NCBI RefSeq assembly: GCF_026625125.1 | Contig: NZ_CP113097.1 | Coordinates: 4,140,001 to 4,204,000, forward strand | DNA length: 64,000 bases | Reading direction: 5' to 3' | DNA from: Pseudomonas putida | GTDB taxonomy: Bacteria > Pseudomonadota > Gammaproteobacteria > Pseudomonadales > Pseudomonadaceae | Part shown: piece after piece, positions 51,330 through 61,077 of the stretch | Numbering within the stretch: the first letter of the stretch is position 1 | Layout: each line of letters starts with the position of its first letter | Translations under genes and position numbers: made by a program | The notes under the pieces: model-generated | The model's input: only the letters and a program-made list of their open reading frames with translations | Database searches by the model: none | Told to the model about the DNA's origin: nothing

Positions 51330-52637
51330 TCACGCATAGAAGTCGACGGCACTGTCGCCGACCACGACCTGATGCTCGACCGGCCGGGAGGCGTCAGCGA
51401 GCTCACCCTGCTCGCTACCACCGCCATTCTGGGCCCGCCGTGCGGCAACGCCGGACAACTGTGAACCGTCCTGCTGCGCTTGCTGTTGCTGCCCGCGCGA
51501 CTGGTCAGCCACGTTGACGTCCGGCTGCGCCAGCCCCTGCTGGGCAAACAGCTCGCGCAAGCGATGCACCTGGCTGTCCAGCGCATCACGCACGCCTGCA
51601 TGGCCGCTGATGAAGGTCACCTGGGTCGCCTGGTCGGCAGCGACGTTGACGCGGATATCCAGCCGGCCAAGCTCGGCGGGCTCCAACTGGATGTCCGCCG
51701 ACTTCAGGTTCTGGCTGGACAGGTACATGACGCGGTTGACCAGCCCTTCAGCCCAGGCGTTCTGGTTCATCGACAACGGCTGGTGCAGCGGGTTGCCGGT
51801 CACCGGCACGGCATTGGCGGTCTTGGCCGTGGCAGCCTGGGTCAGGCTCGCCAAGCGGTTGGCGAAATCGTCGATCCGAGTGTCGCTGGAAGCGCTCTTG
51901 GTATCCTTGAGGCCATCGTCGAGCAACGCACCAAAGGCCTTGTCACCGGTTTCCGCTTGCCCTGCCTCGGCCTCGACCTTGTCGATCAAGTTCGCCAAGG
52001 GATTGACGGCAGGCTGACCATCCTCGGCACTGGCCTGGGAGGGGTCGGCGGCGTGGGCCGAGGTCGTGCCCTTGGCGTGAGCGCTTTGCTCCAGTGCCAG
52101 GCGCAGGGTCGGCAAGTTGGCCAACGGGTCGGCATCAGGGTCGAAGGCCTGCGCTGCCGGATCCTCGGGCAGCGCTTCGGTTATCGCAGCTTGCGGTAGC
52201 TGGCCCGCAGCCTGAAGCACCGGCGCCACCGCTTCAGCCTGGGCTTGCAGCAACTGTGCCCCCGGCTGCGCATCGGTCACCTGGCCCGCCACCAGGCTGG
52301 CGTCCAGCGAGGTCGAATCACTGCCAGGTGCGCTATCGGTACTGGCTTGCGCCTGATCGTCCGCTGGCAATTTATTGCCGTCATCGGCAGCCGCCGGTTT
52401 GTCGGCAGGCTCTTTCTTGCCGCCTTGGCCGACCTCATTCTTGTCCTCGGGCTTGGCCTGGGCAACCTTGTCATCTCGGACCTGCGCTTTGTCATTGCCC
52501 TGCCTGGCCATGACCTGACCGAAGCCGCCGCCCTGCCCGTCCGCCGCCTGCTGCGGCTTGTCCACCTGCGAGGAACCCGCACGCGACGGCTTGCTCAGCG
52601 TACTGGTTTGCAACAAAGGATTAGGTGCGACAGGCAT
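51330..52637 (-). CDS. fliK: Flagellar hook-length control protein FliK
   Basis: The 435-residue protein has a Gln/Ala/Asp-rich unstructured ruler region (residues ~1-270) and the FliK C-terminal domain: NQNAWAEGLVNRVMYLSSQNLKSADIQLEPAELGRLDIRVNV, HAGVRDALDSQVHRLRELF. It measures hook length and triggers the FlhB switch. ATG 52637 has GGAG 8 bases upstream. A second FliK-like gene lies at 21039. Confidence 0.95.
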   Translation of the reverse strand: MPVAPNPLLQTSTLSKPSRAGSSQVDKPQQAADGQGGGFGQVMARQGNDKAQVRDDKVAQAKPEDKNEVGQGGKKEPADKPAAADDGNKLPADDQAQASTDSAPGSDSTSLDASLVAGQVTDAQPGAQLLQAQAEAVAPVLQAAGQLPQAAITEALPEDPAAQAFDPDADPLANLPTLRLALEQSAHAKGTTSAHAADPSQASAEDGQPAVNPLANLIDKVEAEAGQAETGDKAFGALLDDGLKDTKSASSDTRIDDFANRLASLTQAATAKTANAVPVTGNPLHQPLSMNQNAWAEGLVNRVMYLSSQNLKSADIQLEPAELGRLDIRVNVAADQATQVTFISGHAGVRDALDSQVHRLRELFAQQGLAQPDVNVADQSRGQQQQAQQDGSQLSGVAARRAQNGGGSEQGELADASRPVEHQVVVGDSAVDFYA

Positions 52638-52709
52638 TGAGGGGTCTCCGCGCCAGAAACAAAGGTATCGTTGAGGCACATACAGGCAAAAGTCGAGCCA
52701 ACTGCCCGA

Positions 52710-53057
52710 TCAGCCTGCGGAAACACGCTTGCGTTCGCCCTGATAGAAACGCTGCACCTCCAGATACTCCTGGTCGATGCGGTTGATCAGTTCTTCTATG
52801 CCATTGAACGAGCGCTGCTTGACCCGCTCCTCCAGCTGATGGCAAAGCTGCGCCAGCCCGACCGCGCCCATGTTGCTGCTGCTGCCCTTGAAACTGTGCG
52901 CGGCCACGCCAAGCTCATCGGCGTTCCGGGCGCCGTGAAGTGCGTCAAGACGCCGCCCGGAATCTTCCAGAAAGGTTTCAACCAGCTGCAGGTAGCCATC
53001 TTCCATGACCTCCTGCAGCTCACTGAGCACCCTGTGGTCAATATGTATGTCAGTCAC
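52710..53057 (-). CDS. hptB: Histidine phosphotransfer protein HptB
   Basis: The 115-residue Hpt four-helix protein has phospho-His in VAAHSFKGSSSNMGAVGLA (~residue 54). In P. aeruginosa HptB receives phosphate from several hybrid kinases and passes it to HsbR. The order here (hptB, hsbR, hsbA) supports the same branch. It uses a GTG start with AGGGAG. Confidence 0.92.
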   Translation of the reverse strand: MTDIHIDHRVLSELQEVMEDGYLQLVETFLEDSGRRLDALHGARNADELGVAAHSFKGSSSNMGAVGLAQLCHQLEERVKQRSFNGIEELINRIDQEYLEVQRFYQGERKRVSAG

Positions 53058-53105
53058 TTGCTCACTCCCTGATCAAGCAGAATTATGCCTCAAGCGCCAA
53101 ACAGC

Positions 53106-54800
53106 TCACCAATCGAACTGCACCCATGCGCAACGGCCACCTTCACGCCACCCGGCACGGCTGCCAAGGCGCCGCACCAGGTGCAACCCACGACCACTCA
53201 ACCCGTGCTCACGGGCAGGACGCGCCAGCACCCGCTGCACATCGAACCCCGCACCACTGTCACGGACTTCGATCATCAGACGACCACCTCCGGCCATCGG
53301 TTCCACTTTCAGATCGATGCGCACGCTGCCCTCGGTCAACGCAGCGAGCCTGCGGGCGCGTTCCTGATAGTAGTCGGCAAACCCATGCACATCCCGCTTG
53401 AGCCGCGAATCCAGGCGCAGCACACCGTGCTCCAGCGCATTGGAATACAACTCGCTGAGCACGCTGTGCAGGGCGCCGGTGCGGGGCCGCAAACCGTGGA
53501 TTTCCTGCAGCAACTGCACCAGGTACGGCACCGGGTTGAACCGTTTGAGGCTCTCACCACGCAACTCGAAGCCTAGCGACCAGTCCAACGGGCTGGAGCG
53601 CCCACTATCAGAATAGATGGTTGGCGCCGGCACCCGCTCCTGGGCGGTGAACATTCGGATATCGCACAGGCTGATGTCATCCCTGGGGCGCCCGCCGAAG
53701 CGCTCCAGCGCCTCCATCACCTCGTCGAAAAGCCGCGCCGGATCACGGTTGGCCGCCAGCACCGCGCGTAGGCGCTCGACACCGAACAACGTCTGCGCTT
53801 CATCGGCTGTATCCACAACACCGTCGGAGAGCAGCAACACCCGCTCCCCCGGCGCCAGCGGCAACACCTCGGTACTGTCATCGAAGCGTTCAGGCGCCAG
53901 GATGCCCAGCGGAAGGTGGCGCGAACCCAGCATCGAAAGCACCTCACCGCCAGGCGACAGGCGGTAGCCATCCGGCATGCCCCCGTTCCACACCTCCACC
54001 GAACCGCGTTGCACGCTCAGGCTGAGCAGCTGTGCGCAACAGAACATGTCCACCGGCAAGATGCGCTTGAGCTTGGCGTTCATCTCACGCAGCATGTGCG
54101 CCAGGCCGTAGCCTTTGGCTGTCATGCCATAGAACACTTCCGCCAAGGGCATGGCACCGATTGCGGCGGATAGCCCATGCCCGGTGAAGTCACCCAGCAG
54201 CACATGCATGTCGCCGGATGGGGTGAACGCCGCCAGCAGCAAGTCGCCATTGAACAGTGCGTAAGGCGACTGCAGGAAACGAATGTTCGGCGCCGTGATG
54301 CAGCCAGAATGGGCAACCTTGTCGAACACCGCCTTGGCCACCCGCTGCTCGTTGAGCAGGTGATGGTGATGCCGGCTGATCAGGTCGCGCTGCTCGAGCA
54401 CCGTGGCCTGCAGCCTGCGCAGGCGGTCCATGGCGCGGATCTTGGCGCCGAGGATCACCGCACTGTAGGGCTTGGCCATGAAGTCGTCACCGCCCGCCTC
54501 CAGGCAACGCACCAGGGCCTCTTCCTCATTGAGCGAAGTCAGAAAGATGATCGGCACCAAGGCCTCGCCGGCCAGCACCTTGATCTGCCGCGCCGCTTCG
54601 AAACCGTCCATGACCGGCATCAGGGCATCGAGCAGGACCAGTTGCGGACGCTTTTCGGCGAACAGCTCAACGGCTTGCTGGCCGTTTTCCGCGGTATAGA
54701 CGTGATGCCCCTGGCGCCGCACGATCTGAGCCAGCAACAGCCTGTCCGTCGCCCCGTCTTCGGCCACCAGCACGGTCAATGGCTGTTCGGCCGGCGTCAT
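53106..54800 (-). CDS. hsbR: Response regulator with PP2C phosphatase and anti-sigma kinase domains (HsbR)
   Basis: The 564-residue protein has a receiver (LVAEDGATDRLLLAQIV; phospho-Asp in LVLLDALMPVMDGFEA), a central SpoIIE/PP2C domain (LLGDFTGHGLSAAIGAMPLAEVFYG, SDGVVDTADE), and a C-terminal HATPase_c domain of the RsbW type (LSELYSNALEHGVLRLD). It phosphorylates or dephosphorylates HsbA depending on HptB input. The ATG at 54800 is taken; a TTG three codons earlier is possible. Overlaps hsbA. Confidence 0.92.
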   Translation of the reverse strand: MTPAEQPLTVLVAEDGATDRLLLAQIVRRQGHHVYTAENGQQAVELFAEKRPQLVLLDALMPVMDGFEAARQIKVLAGEALVPIIFLTSLNEEEALVRCLEAGGDDFMAKPYSAVILGAKIRAMDRLRRLQATVLEQRDLISRHHHHLLNEQRVAKAVFDKVAHSGCITAPNIRFLQSPYALFNGDLLLAAFTPSGDMHVLLGDFTGHGLSAAIGAMPLAEVFYGMTAKGYGLAHMLREMNAKLKRILPVDMFCCAQLLSLSVQRGSVEVWNGGMPDGYRLSPGGEVLSMLGSRHLPLGILAPERFDDSTEVLPLAPGERVLLLSDGVVDTADEAQTLFGVERLRAVLAANRDPARLFDEVMEALERFGGRPRDDISLCDIRMFTAQERVPAPTIYSDSGRSSPLDWSLGFELRGESLKRFNPVPYLVQLLQEIHGLRPRTGALHSVLSELYSNALEHGVLRLDSRLKRDVHGFADYYQERARRLAALTEGSVRIDLKVEPMAGGGRLMIEVRDSGAGFDVQRVLARPAREHGLSGRGLHLVRRLGSRAGWREGGRCAWVQFDW

Positions 54801-54805
54801 GACGC

Positions 54806-55111
54806 TCAACTGATAGCGAACAGTTTGTCGAAGTTGGATATGGCAAGGATCTTGCGCACGTCTGAACTGGCATGCACCACGCGCACGTCCGATTCATCGC
54901 CCCCGGCGTGGTCACGCAGCAGCAGCAACATGCCGAGGGCCGAGCTGTCCAGGTAGGTTGTGTCTTTGAGGTCGACCACAACCGAGTCCGGACGCTTGGG
55001 TTGACGCTCGTAAGCATCGCGGAACTCCTGATGCTTACCGAAATCGAAACGACCCTTGATCTTGATCGTCAGCTTTTTCTCGTCCTGCGAAAAATCGGTC
55101 TCGACTGCCAT
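54806..55111 (-). CDS. hsbA: Anti-sigma factor antagonist HsbA (STAS)
   Basis: The 101-residue STAS domain has the phosphorylatable serine in TTYLDSSALGMLLLL (~residue 56). In P. aeruginosa HsbA partitions between FlgM and the diguanylate cyclase HsbD to switch between swimming and biofilm. AAGGA precedes the ATG. Confidence 0.92.
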   Translation of the reverse strand: MAVETDFSQDEKKLTIKIKGRFDFGKHQEFRDAYERQPKRPDSVVVDLKDTTYLDSSALGMLLLLRDHAGGDESDVRVVHASSDVRKILAISNFDKLFAIS

Positions 55112-55172
55112 GCTAGCGATTCCTTCGATGATGGCGAATGCAACAGTTCAAGGTTTAGCAGGCAGGGGGCGG

Positions 55173-55190
55173 AGCTGCAAGCTGCAAGCT
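55173..55190. repeat. Short AGCTGCA heptad repeat at the fliJ 3' end
   Basis: AGCTGCAAGCTGCAAGCT overlaps the fliJ stop (55189-55191). It belongs to the same 7-base repeat family as 57789-57819 and 61103-61240. Confidence 0.7.
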
Positions 55191-55641
55191 AGATGTGACC
55201 TTGCCTTGGCAATCGCTGGGACAATTCATCCAGCAAGCGCTGCTCGCGCTTGTCCTCGGCGCGGCGCGCCTCTTCCTGGTAACGCTGCACCAGTTTGCGC
55301 AGGCCCTCCACCCGGGCGTAGGCTTGCTGCCAGGTGCCCCTGGCGTTCTTCAGGTTGTTCTGGTGCCAAGTCAGGCTCTGGCGCTGCTGGGTCATGGCCG
55401 TTTCGAGCTGCCCGAGAAAGCGCTGGTAGTTGACCAGCCAGCTGCCATTGACGCCTTGGCCACCGCGGTCGATCCATTGCGCCTGATAGCCCTCACGGAA
55501 CGACTCAAGTTCGGCCAGCTTGGCCTGGGCCTGAGCCACCAACTGCTGAAAATGCCCCAGCCGCTGGGCTGCCTTGCGCTCAGCTTCCTCGGCCATCTGC
55601 ACCACTGGCAGCAGACGCGCGGCACGACCAGGCGTACTCAT
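55189..55641 (-). CDS. fliJ: Flagellar export chaperone FliJ
   Basis: The 150-residue, almost entirely alpha-helical coiled-coil protein (AEEAERKAAQRLGHFQQLVAQAQAKLAELESF) is typical of FliJ, the stalk of the FliHI ATPase that contacts FlhA. It is 6 bp after fliI, last gene of fliEFGHIJ. The stop codon lies within a heptad repeat. Confidence 0.93.
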   Translation of the reverse strand: MSTPGRAARLLPVVQMAEEAERKAAQRLGHFQQLVAQAQAKLAELESFREGYQAQWIDRGGQGVNGSWLVNYQRFLGQLETAMTQQRQSLTWHQNNLKNARGTWQQAYARVEGLRKLVQRYQEEARRAEDKREQRLLDELSQRLPRQGHI

Positions 55642-55647
55642 GGCCTA

Positions 55648-57006
55648 TCAACCGTTCGCCGGAGGCGTGAAGATAGCCCCCAACTGCTGTCGGCTCTGCT
55701 CCATGCCGACATTTTCATCCAGCCCTTGGCGCAGCAAGTCCACCAGTTTTGGCTGCAGCGCAATGGCCAGGTCGGTTTCCGGGTCGCCGCCTGCCACATA
55801 GGCGCCGACACTGATCAGGTCGCGGCTCTGCGACAGGCGCGACCACAGTTGCTTGAATTTCTGCGCCTGGCGCAGGTGATCGGCATCGACCACCTGCGGC
55901 ATCACCCGGCTGATCGAGGCTTCGATATCGATCGCGGGGTAATGGCCTTCCTCGGCCAGCCGGCGGGACAAGACGAAGTGGCCATCGAGCACGCCACGCG
56001 CCGAGTCGGCGATCGGATCCTGCTGGTCGTCGCCTTCGGACAGTACGGTATAGAAGGCCGTGATCGAACCACCGCCGGGCTCACCATTACCGGCGCGCTC
56101 CACCAGCTTGGGCAGTTTGGCGAACACCGATGGCGGGTAACCACGGGTCGCCGGCGGCTCGCCGATGGCCAAGGCGATTTCACGCTGGGCTTGGGCGAAA
56201 CGGGTCAGCGAATCCATCAGCAACAGGACGTTCTTGCCTTTGTCACGGAAGTACTCGGCGATGCGTGTGCAATACATGGCCGCACGCAACCGCATCAACG
56301 GCGCGTCGTCGGCCGGGGATGCGACCACCACCGATCGCTTGAGCCCCTCTTCACCCAGAATATGCTCGATGAACTCCTTCACCTCGCGGCCCCGTTCGCC
56401 AATCAGGCCGACCACGATGATGTCGGCTTCGGTGAAGCGAGTCATCATGCCGAGCAACACCGATTTACCGACACCGGTACCGGCGAACAGGCCCAGGCGC
56501 TGGCCCCGGCCGACGGTCAGCAGGCTGTTGATGCTGCGAATGCCCACATCCAGTGGCTGGCTGATCGGGTCGCGGTTGAGCGGGTTGATGATCGGGCCGT
56601 CCATCGGCACCCAATCCTCAGCCTTCATCCCGCCCTTGCCGTCCAGGGCACGCCCGGCGCCATCGAGCACCCGGCCAAGCATACTCATGCCCATGGGCAA
56701 ACGGCCGCTGTCGTCCAGCGGCACCACGCGCGCCCCGGGGGCGATACCGGCGATGCTGCCGACCGGCATGAGGAAGACCTTGCTGCCAGCAAACCCCATG
56801 ACTTCGGCTTCGACCTGCACCGGGTGGTAGGAGTCGTCATTGATCACCAGGCAGCGTGCGCCCACTGCGGCGCGCAGGCCTTCAGCCTCCAGGGTGAGGC
56901 CGACCATGCGCAGCAGGCGGCCTTCGACCACCGGCTGCACGGGCAGCTTGATCGCCTCGGCGTAGCCACCCAGGCGTTTGCCGAAGCTGGTGCGGTCAAG
57001 GCGCAT
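55648..57006 (-). CDS. fliI: Flagellum-specific ATPase FliI
   Basis: The 452-residue F1-beta-like ATPase has Walker [17 protein letters not shown] (~residues 170-185), [41 protein letters not shown] region for Walker B and adjacent loop, and the RGYPPS family motif. It energises unfolding and delivery of substrates. The start [15 protein letters not shown] at 57006 overlaps the fliH stop by 11 bp; the longer frame is rejected. Confidence 0.97.
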   Translation of the reverse strand: MRLDRTSFGKRLGGYAEAIKLPVQPVVEGRLLRMVGLTLEAEGLRAAVGARCLVINDDSYHPVQVEAEVMGFAGSKVFLMPVGSIAGIAPGARVVPLDDSGRLPMGMSMLGRVLDGAGRALDGKGGMKAEDWVPMDGPIINPLNRDPISQPLDVGIRSINSLLTVGRGQRLGLFAGTGVGKSVLLGMMTRFTEADIIVVGLIGERGREVKEFIEHILGEEGLKRSVVVASPADDAPLMRLRAAMYCTRIAEYFRDKGKNVLLLMDSLTRFAQAQREIALAIGEPPATRGYPPSVFAKLPKLVERAGNGEPGGGSITAFYTVLSEGDDQQDPIADSARGVLDGHFVLSRRLAEEGHYPAIDIEASISRVMPQVVDADHLRQAQKFKQLWSRLSQSRDLISVGAYVAGGDPETDLAIALQPKLVDLLRQGLDENVGMEQSRQQLGAIFTPPANG

Positions 57007-57760
57007 CGTCGGCGCCCAACTCGATCGATACATCCGGCGCCGCCGGGTGCAGGGCCTGGTCGTGCAACTGATCGAACAGCTGGGCCACGGCCTTTTCGAT
57101 GCGGGTTTCCATGGTTGCGTCGATGCGGCTGTGCGCGGTCTCGATGCGGCAACCCCCTGGCAACAGGGCGTCATCCTCAAGCAGCTTCCAGCTCTCCTCA
57201 TGGCGTTCGCGCAGGGCTTTGGCCAGTTCGAAATCCTGGGGGTTGAGGTGAATGCGGATAGTGTCCGCGCCCATGGGCAGCAGCTTCAACGCTTCGCGCA
57301 GTACCTGGGTGATCTGGCTGGAGTCGCTGCGCAGTTCGCGACCGATCACCTGCTGCGCCATGTGCGCCACCAGGTGAACGAGGGTCTTCTCGATCTGTGT
57401 ATCCTGCTCGGCGATCGGCTCGAGCAGGTGCGCCATCAGCTGTTCCAGGTCGGCCAGCCGGGCATTGAGCGCCTCCTCGGCCTCCTGTCGCACCTTCAAC
57501 TGGGTGCTGTGAAAACCTTCGCGCTCGCCGGTGGCGAAACCTTCGTTATAGGCCTCCTGCCGGATCGCTTCGAGCTCTTCAAGGGTCAGTGGCTGGACTT
57601 CCTCCAGCGGTACTTCCTCGACCTCTTCCTCGATGATTTCCGGTTCCGGTTCGGGCTCAGGTTCCGGCTCAGGGTCGAAGCTGGGCAGTGCCCACACATC
57701 GACGCCTTCCAGGTCACGTGCGCGAATCAGGTCGCTGGGGTGCTGTTCTTTGCTGGACAT
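56996..57760 (-). CDS. fliH: Flagellar export ATPase regulator FliH
   Basis: The 254-residue protein has an N-terminal segment ([20 protein letters not shown]), a Glu-Pro repeat ([11 protein letters not shown], ~residues 30-40), an acidic patch, then the FliH coiled coil and C-terminal domain ([31 protein letters not shown]). It binds FliI and FliN. The start MSSKEQHP at 57760 matches the family start. Confidence 0.94.
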   Translation of the reverse strand: MSSKEQHPSDLIRARDLEGVDVWALPSFDPEPEPEPEPEPEIIEEEVEEVPLEEVQPLTLEELEAIRQEAYNEGFATGEREGFHSTQLKVRQEAEEALNARLADLEQLMAHLLEPIAEQDTQIEKTLVHLVAHMAQQVIGRELRSDSSQITQVLREALKLLPMGADTIRIHLNPQDFELAKALRERHEESWKLLEDDALLPGGCRIETAHSRIDATMETRIEKAVAQLFDQLHDQALHPAAPDVSIELGADDAP

Positions 57761-57788
57761 TGGCATGCCTGGTGTTGAAAGCGGGATG

Positions 57789-57819
57789 AGCTGCAAGCTG
57801 TGGGCTGCAAGCTGCAAGA
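57789..57819. repeat. AGCTGCA-type repeats in the fliG-fliH gap
   Basis: The 118-bp gap 57761-57878 has AGCTGCAAGCTGTGGGCTGC-type heptads at its fliH side, then CGCTTGCAGCGTGTGGCTTGC on the fliG side, giving opposing arms that could fold. Same family as the larger array at 61103-61240. Confidence 0.65.
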
Positions 57820-57878
57820 AGAAGCAGGCTGTGCAGCGTCTGGCTTTCCCTTGTCGCTTGCAGCGTGTGGCTTGCCGC

Positions 57879-58898
57879 TTAAATCATTTCCTCGGCGCCC
57901 TTGCCGCCGAGCACGATCTCGCCGGCCTCGGCCATGCGTCGGGCAATGGTGAGGATTTCCTTCTGCGCCGTTTCCACGTCGCTGACGCGCACCGGGCCCT
58001 TGGCCTCGAGGTCGTCGCGCAGCAGCTCCGAAGCACGCTTGGACATGTTCTTGAAAATCTTGTCCTTGACCCGCTCGTCGGCGCCCTTGAGCGACACCAC
58101 CAGCACATCGGAGGACACTTCGCGCAGCAGCGCCTGGATGCCGCGATCATCGACATCGGCCAGGTTGTTGAAGACGAACATCAGGTCTTCGATCTGCTCC
58201 GACAGGTCGTTGTCGACCTCGCGGATCGAGTCCATCAGCGCACCTTCCACGGAGCTGTCGAGGAAGTTCATGATGTCGGCGGCGCGCTTGATGCCACCCA
58301 GGGTGGTGCGTGCGGCATTGGAATTACCCGAGAACTGCTTCTCGAGAATCTGGTTCAGTTCCTTGAGCGCCGCTGGCTGAACGGTGTTGAGCGAGGACAC
58401 GCGCAGGATGATGTCCAGGCGCACCTTGTGGTCGAAGTTGCTCAGCACTTCGCCAGCCTGATCAGGGTCGAGGTAGGCGACCACGATGGCCTGGATCTGC
58501 GGGTGCTCGAAGCGGATCACATCCGCCACCGCCCGCGGCTCCATCCACTTGAGGCTGTCCAGGCCGCTGGTATTGCCGCCCAGCAGGATGCGGTCGATCA
58601 GGCCGTTGGCCTTGTCCTCGCCCAGGGCCTGGTTGAGCATCTTGCGGATATAACCGTCGGACCCTACGCCCAGGCTGGTCTGGTCGCCGACGATCTCGAC
58701 GAACTCGCTCATCACCTGCTGGACCTGCTCGCGGTGCACGTTGCCCATCTGAGCCATGGCCACACCGACCCGCTGGACTTCTTTGGGGCCCATGTGCCGC
58801 AGCACCTGGGCGGCATCGGTTTCACCCAGCGAGAGCAAAAGGATTGCCGCTTTGTCGGTGCGGCTCAGCTTGGCGGTAACGGCTCGGTTATCACTCAT
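57879..58898 (-). CDS. fliG: Flagellar motor switch protein FliG
   Basis: The 339-residue protein has N-terminal (LSRTDKAAILLLSLGETDAAQVLRHM), middle (EHPQIQAIVVAYLDPDQAGEVLSNF) and C-terminal torque (DDRGIQALLREVSSDVLVVSLKGADERVKDKIFKNMSKRASELLRDDLEAKGPVRVSDVE) domains intact, including charged torque-helix residues. It couples stators to rotor. Overlaps fliF by 8 bp. Confidence 0.97.
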   Translation of the reverse strand: MSDNRAVTAKLSRTDKAAILLLSLGETDAAQVLRHMGPKEVQRVGVAMAQMGNVHREQVQQVMSEFVEIVGDQTSLGVGSDGYIRKMLNQALGEDKANGLIDRILLGGNTSGLDSLKWMEPRAVADVIRFEHPQIQAIVVAYLDPDQAGEVLSNFDHKVRLDIILRVSSLNTVQPAALKELNQILEKQFSGNSNAARTTLGGIKRAADIMNFLDSSVEGALMDSIREVDNDLSEQIEDLMFVFNNLADVDDRGIQALLREVSSDVLVVSLKGADERVKDKIFKNMSKRASELLRDDLEAKGPVRVSDVETAQKEILTIARRMAEAGEIVLGGKGAEEMI

Positions 58899-60669
58899 CG
58901 GCGTTGATCCACTCTTTCACGACCTGGGCGACACGGCCCGGGTCTTCGGCCACCAGGCCTTTGATTGCGTTGAGCTGTGCCTCGTAACCCTCGCTCGGGC
59001 TTGGCAACAGAATGCTTGTCGGGCCACCCAGGCTGACGCGGTCGTTGGCCAGTTCGCCATCCAGACCGATCATGCCGCCCAGCTCCATGTCGCTGTCCGT
59101 TGCAGCAGCCTGCTTGCCGCCGCCTGTGATGTTGTTGAGTACCGGGCGCAGCACGCCGAACACCAGTACCAGAATGAACACCACGCCCAACACTTGCTTG
59201 ACGATGTCCCAGAACCACGGCTGTTGATAGAACGCAATGTCGGCGATTTCTTCGCCGCGGTCGGCAGCGAACGGCACATTGATCACCGTGACGCTGTCGC
59301 CACGGCTGGCATCGAAGCCCACGGCGTCCTGCACCAGGCGGGTGAAGCGCGCCAGGTCCTCGGCGCCCCACGGCGCGCGGGTGGTCTCGCCGGCGGCGTC
59401 GACCTTGACCTGGTCATCGACCACTACCGCCACCGACAGGCGGGTCAGGCGACCCTGCTGCTGGCGGGTGTGGCTGATCGAGCGGTCCAGCTCGAAGTTC
59501 TTGGTGGTTTGCAGACGCTTGTCGGCCGGGTATGGCGCGAGCATTGGCTGGCCGGTGGCCGGGTCCATGATCTGCTGGCCGTTGGCATCCACCAGCGGCT
59601 GGCCAGGCTGGACGGCACCGGCAGCAGGGGCTGCGGCGGTGGCGTTTTCAGGCGCTGCTGCACCTGCCGGCGGTTGGTTGCTCAGCGCGCCAGGCACACC
59701 TTGCGGCCCCGAGCTGCTGGCACGCTGCTCGTTGACCGATTGCTCGCTGCGCAGCGCCGGCTGGTCCGGGTTGAATTGCTCGGACGTGGATTCCACTGCA
59801 CTGAAGTCGAGGTCGGCAGACACCTCGGCCTTGTAGCGGTCGTTGCCCAGTACCGGTTGCAGGATGTTGTGCACACGTTGGGTGAGCATGCCTTCCATGC
59901 GGCGGCTGTAGTCGAACTGCTTGCCAGCCATGGTCAATGCAGTGTCCTGCAGCTGGTCGGAGAGCAGGTTGCCCTTCTGGTCGACCACGGTGACCTGCGA
60001 CTTGTCCAGCTCGGGTACGCTGGTGGCGACCAGGTTGACGATCGCCATCACCTGGCCGGCTTCCAGGGAGCGGCCGGGGTACAGTTCGACCAGGACCGAG
60101 GCGCTGGGCTTGCGCTCATCGCGCACGAACACCGAGCTTTTCGGGATCGCCAGGTGCACGCGTGCGGCCTTGACGTTGTTCAGGCTGGAGACCGTACGGG
60201 CCAGCTCGCCTTCCAGGCTGCGGCGGTAGCGAGTCGCTTCCATGAACTGGCTGGTACCCAGGCCCTGCTCTTTGTCGAGCAGTTCGAAGCCGACATTGCC
60301 GTCGCTAGGCGCAACGCCTGCGGCTGCCAGTTTCAGGCGCGCACGGGAGAGGTCGTCGGCCTTGACCAGCAGAGCACCGGAATTGGGCTCGACGTTGTAG
60401 GGGATGTCTGCAGCGGCCAGGGTATCCATGACCTGCTTGGTGTCCATACCGGCAAGGCTGCCGTACAGCGGCCGGTAATCGGGCTGCTGCGACCACAGCA
60501 CCACGGCGAAGCCGATCGCCACGCTCGCCGCCAACCCGACCAGCAGGCCGATCTGACGCAGCATGGGCATCTGCGAGATGTTTTCCAGAAACGCCATGCC
60601 GAACAGCGGCGGCTTGGACGCTGGCGGGCCGCTTTTGGCGGGGACGTTATCGACGACTGCTTCAGCCAT
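58891..60669 (-). CDS. fliF: Flagellar MS-ring protein FliF
   Basis: The 592-residue protein has two TM helices (IGLLVGLAASVAIGFAVVLWS near residue 40; WDIVKQVLGVVFILVLVFGVL near residue 460), ring-building motifs (SLAGMDTKQVMDTLAAADIPY), an Ala/Pro-rich periplasmic insertion (~residues 305-355), and a C-terminal FliG-binding tail (ALNAIKGLVAEDPGRVAQVVKEWIN-like). It nucleates the basal body. GGAAG precedes the ATG. Confidence 0.96.
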   Translation of the reverse strand: MAEAVVDNVPAKSGPPASKPPLFGMAFLENISQMPMLRQIGLLVGLAASVAIGFAVVLWSQQPDYRPLYGSLAGMDTKQVMDTLAAADIPYNVEPNSGALLVKADDLSRARLKLAAAGVAPSDGNVGFELLDKEQGLGTSQFMEATRYRRSLEGELARTVSSLNNVKAARVHLAIPKSSVFVRDERKPSASVLVELYPGRSLEAGQVMAIVNLVATSVPELDKSQVTVVDQKGNLLSDQLQDTALTMAGKQFDYSRRMEGMLTQRVHNILQPVLGNDRYKAEVSADLDFSAVESTSEQFNPDQPALRSEQSVNEQRASSSGPQGVPGALSNQPPAGAAAPENATAAAPAAGAVQPGQPLVDANGQQIMDPATGQPMLAPYPADKRLQTTKNFELDRSISHTRQQQGRLTRLSVAVVVDDQVKVDAAGETTRAPWGAEDLARFTRLVQDAVGFDASRGDSVTVINVPFAADRGEEIADIAFYQQPWFWDIVKQVLGVVFILVLVFGVLRPVLNNITGGGKQAAATDSDMELGGMIGLDGELANDRVSLGGPTSILLPSPSEGYEAQLNAIKGLVAEDPGRVAQVVKEWINADE

Positions 60670-60684
60670 GACTTACTTCCGTCC

Positions 60685-61017
60685 TCAAACCGGCATCTGC
60701 ATGATGTCCTGGTACGCCTGGACCAGCTTGTTGCGTACCTGGGTCAGCGCTTGCATGGAAACGCTGGCTTTCTGCGAAGCGATCATCACGTCAGTCAGGT
60801 CGACGCCGCTCTTGCCGATCTCGAACGCATTGGCGAGCTGGGTCGACGCCTGCTGGGTCTGGTGCACTTTGCCGATGGCTTGGCCGAGCATGTCGGCGAA
60901 GCTGCTCTGGCCTTCTGCCAATTCGGGCGCGGCGGTGGCTTTGGGCAGCGACATGGCATCGGCCTGCATGGCACGCATGTCCAGCATCAGACGATTGAAT
61001 TCAACACCTTGGCTCAT
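60685..61017 (-). CDS. fliE: Flagellar hook-basal body complex protein FliE
   Basis: The 110-residue helical protein has a C-terminal FliE signature ([40 protein letters not shown]). It joins the MS ring to the rod and is an early export substrate. The start [14 protein letters not shown] at 61017 has GGAGAG upstream. First gene of fliEFGHIJ, directly behind a strong sigma-54 promoter. Confidence 0.95.
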   Translation of the reverse strand: MSQGVEFNRLMLDMRAMQADAMSLPKATAAPELAEGQSSFADMLGQAIGKVHQTQQASTQLANAFEIGKSGVDLTDVMIASQKASVSMQALTQVRNKLVQAYQDIMQMPV

Positions 61018-61077
61018 GAACTTCTCTCTCCGGCTGCCGCATTTTTTTGACACTCATGCGGCGGATAGCCCTTCTAA

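Noticed and set aside
55195-57246. 683-codon plus-strand ORF
   Set aside because: Antisense to fliJ, fliI and fliH; shadow frame.
58756-61050. 764-codon plus-strand ORF
   Set aside because: Antisense to fliG, fliF and fliE, all with unmistakable motifs; no independent support.
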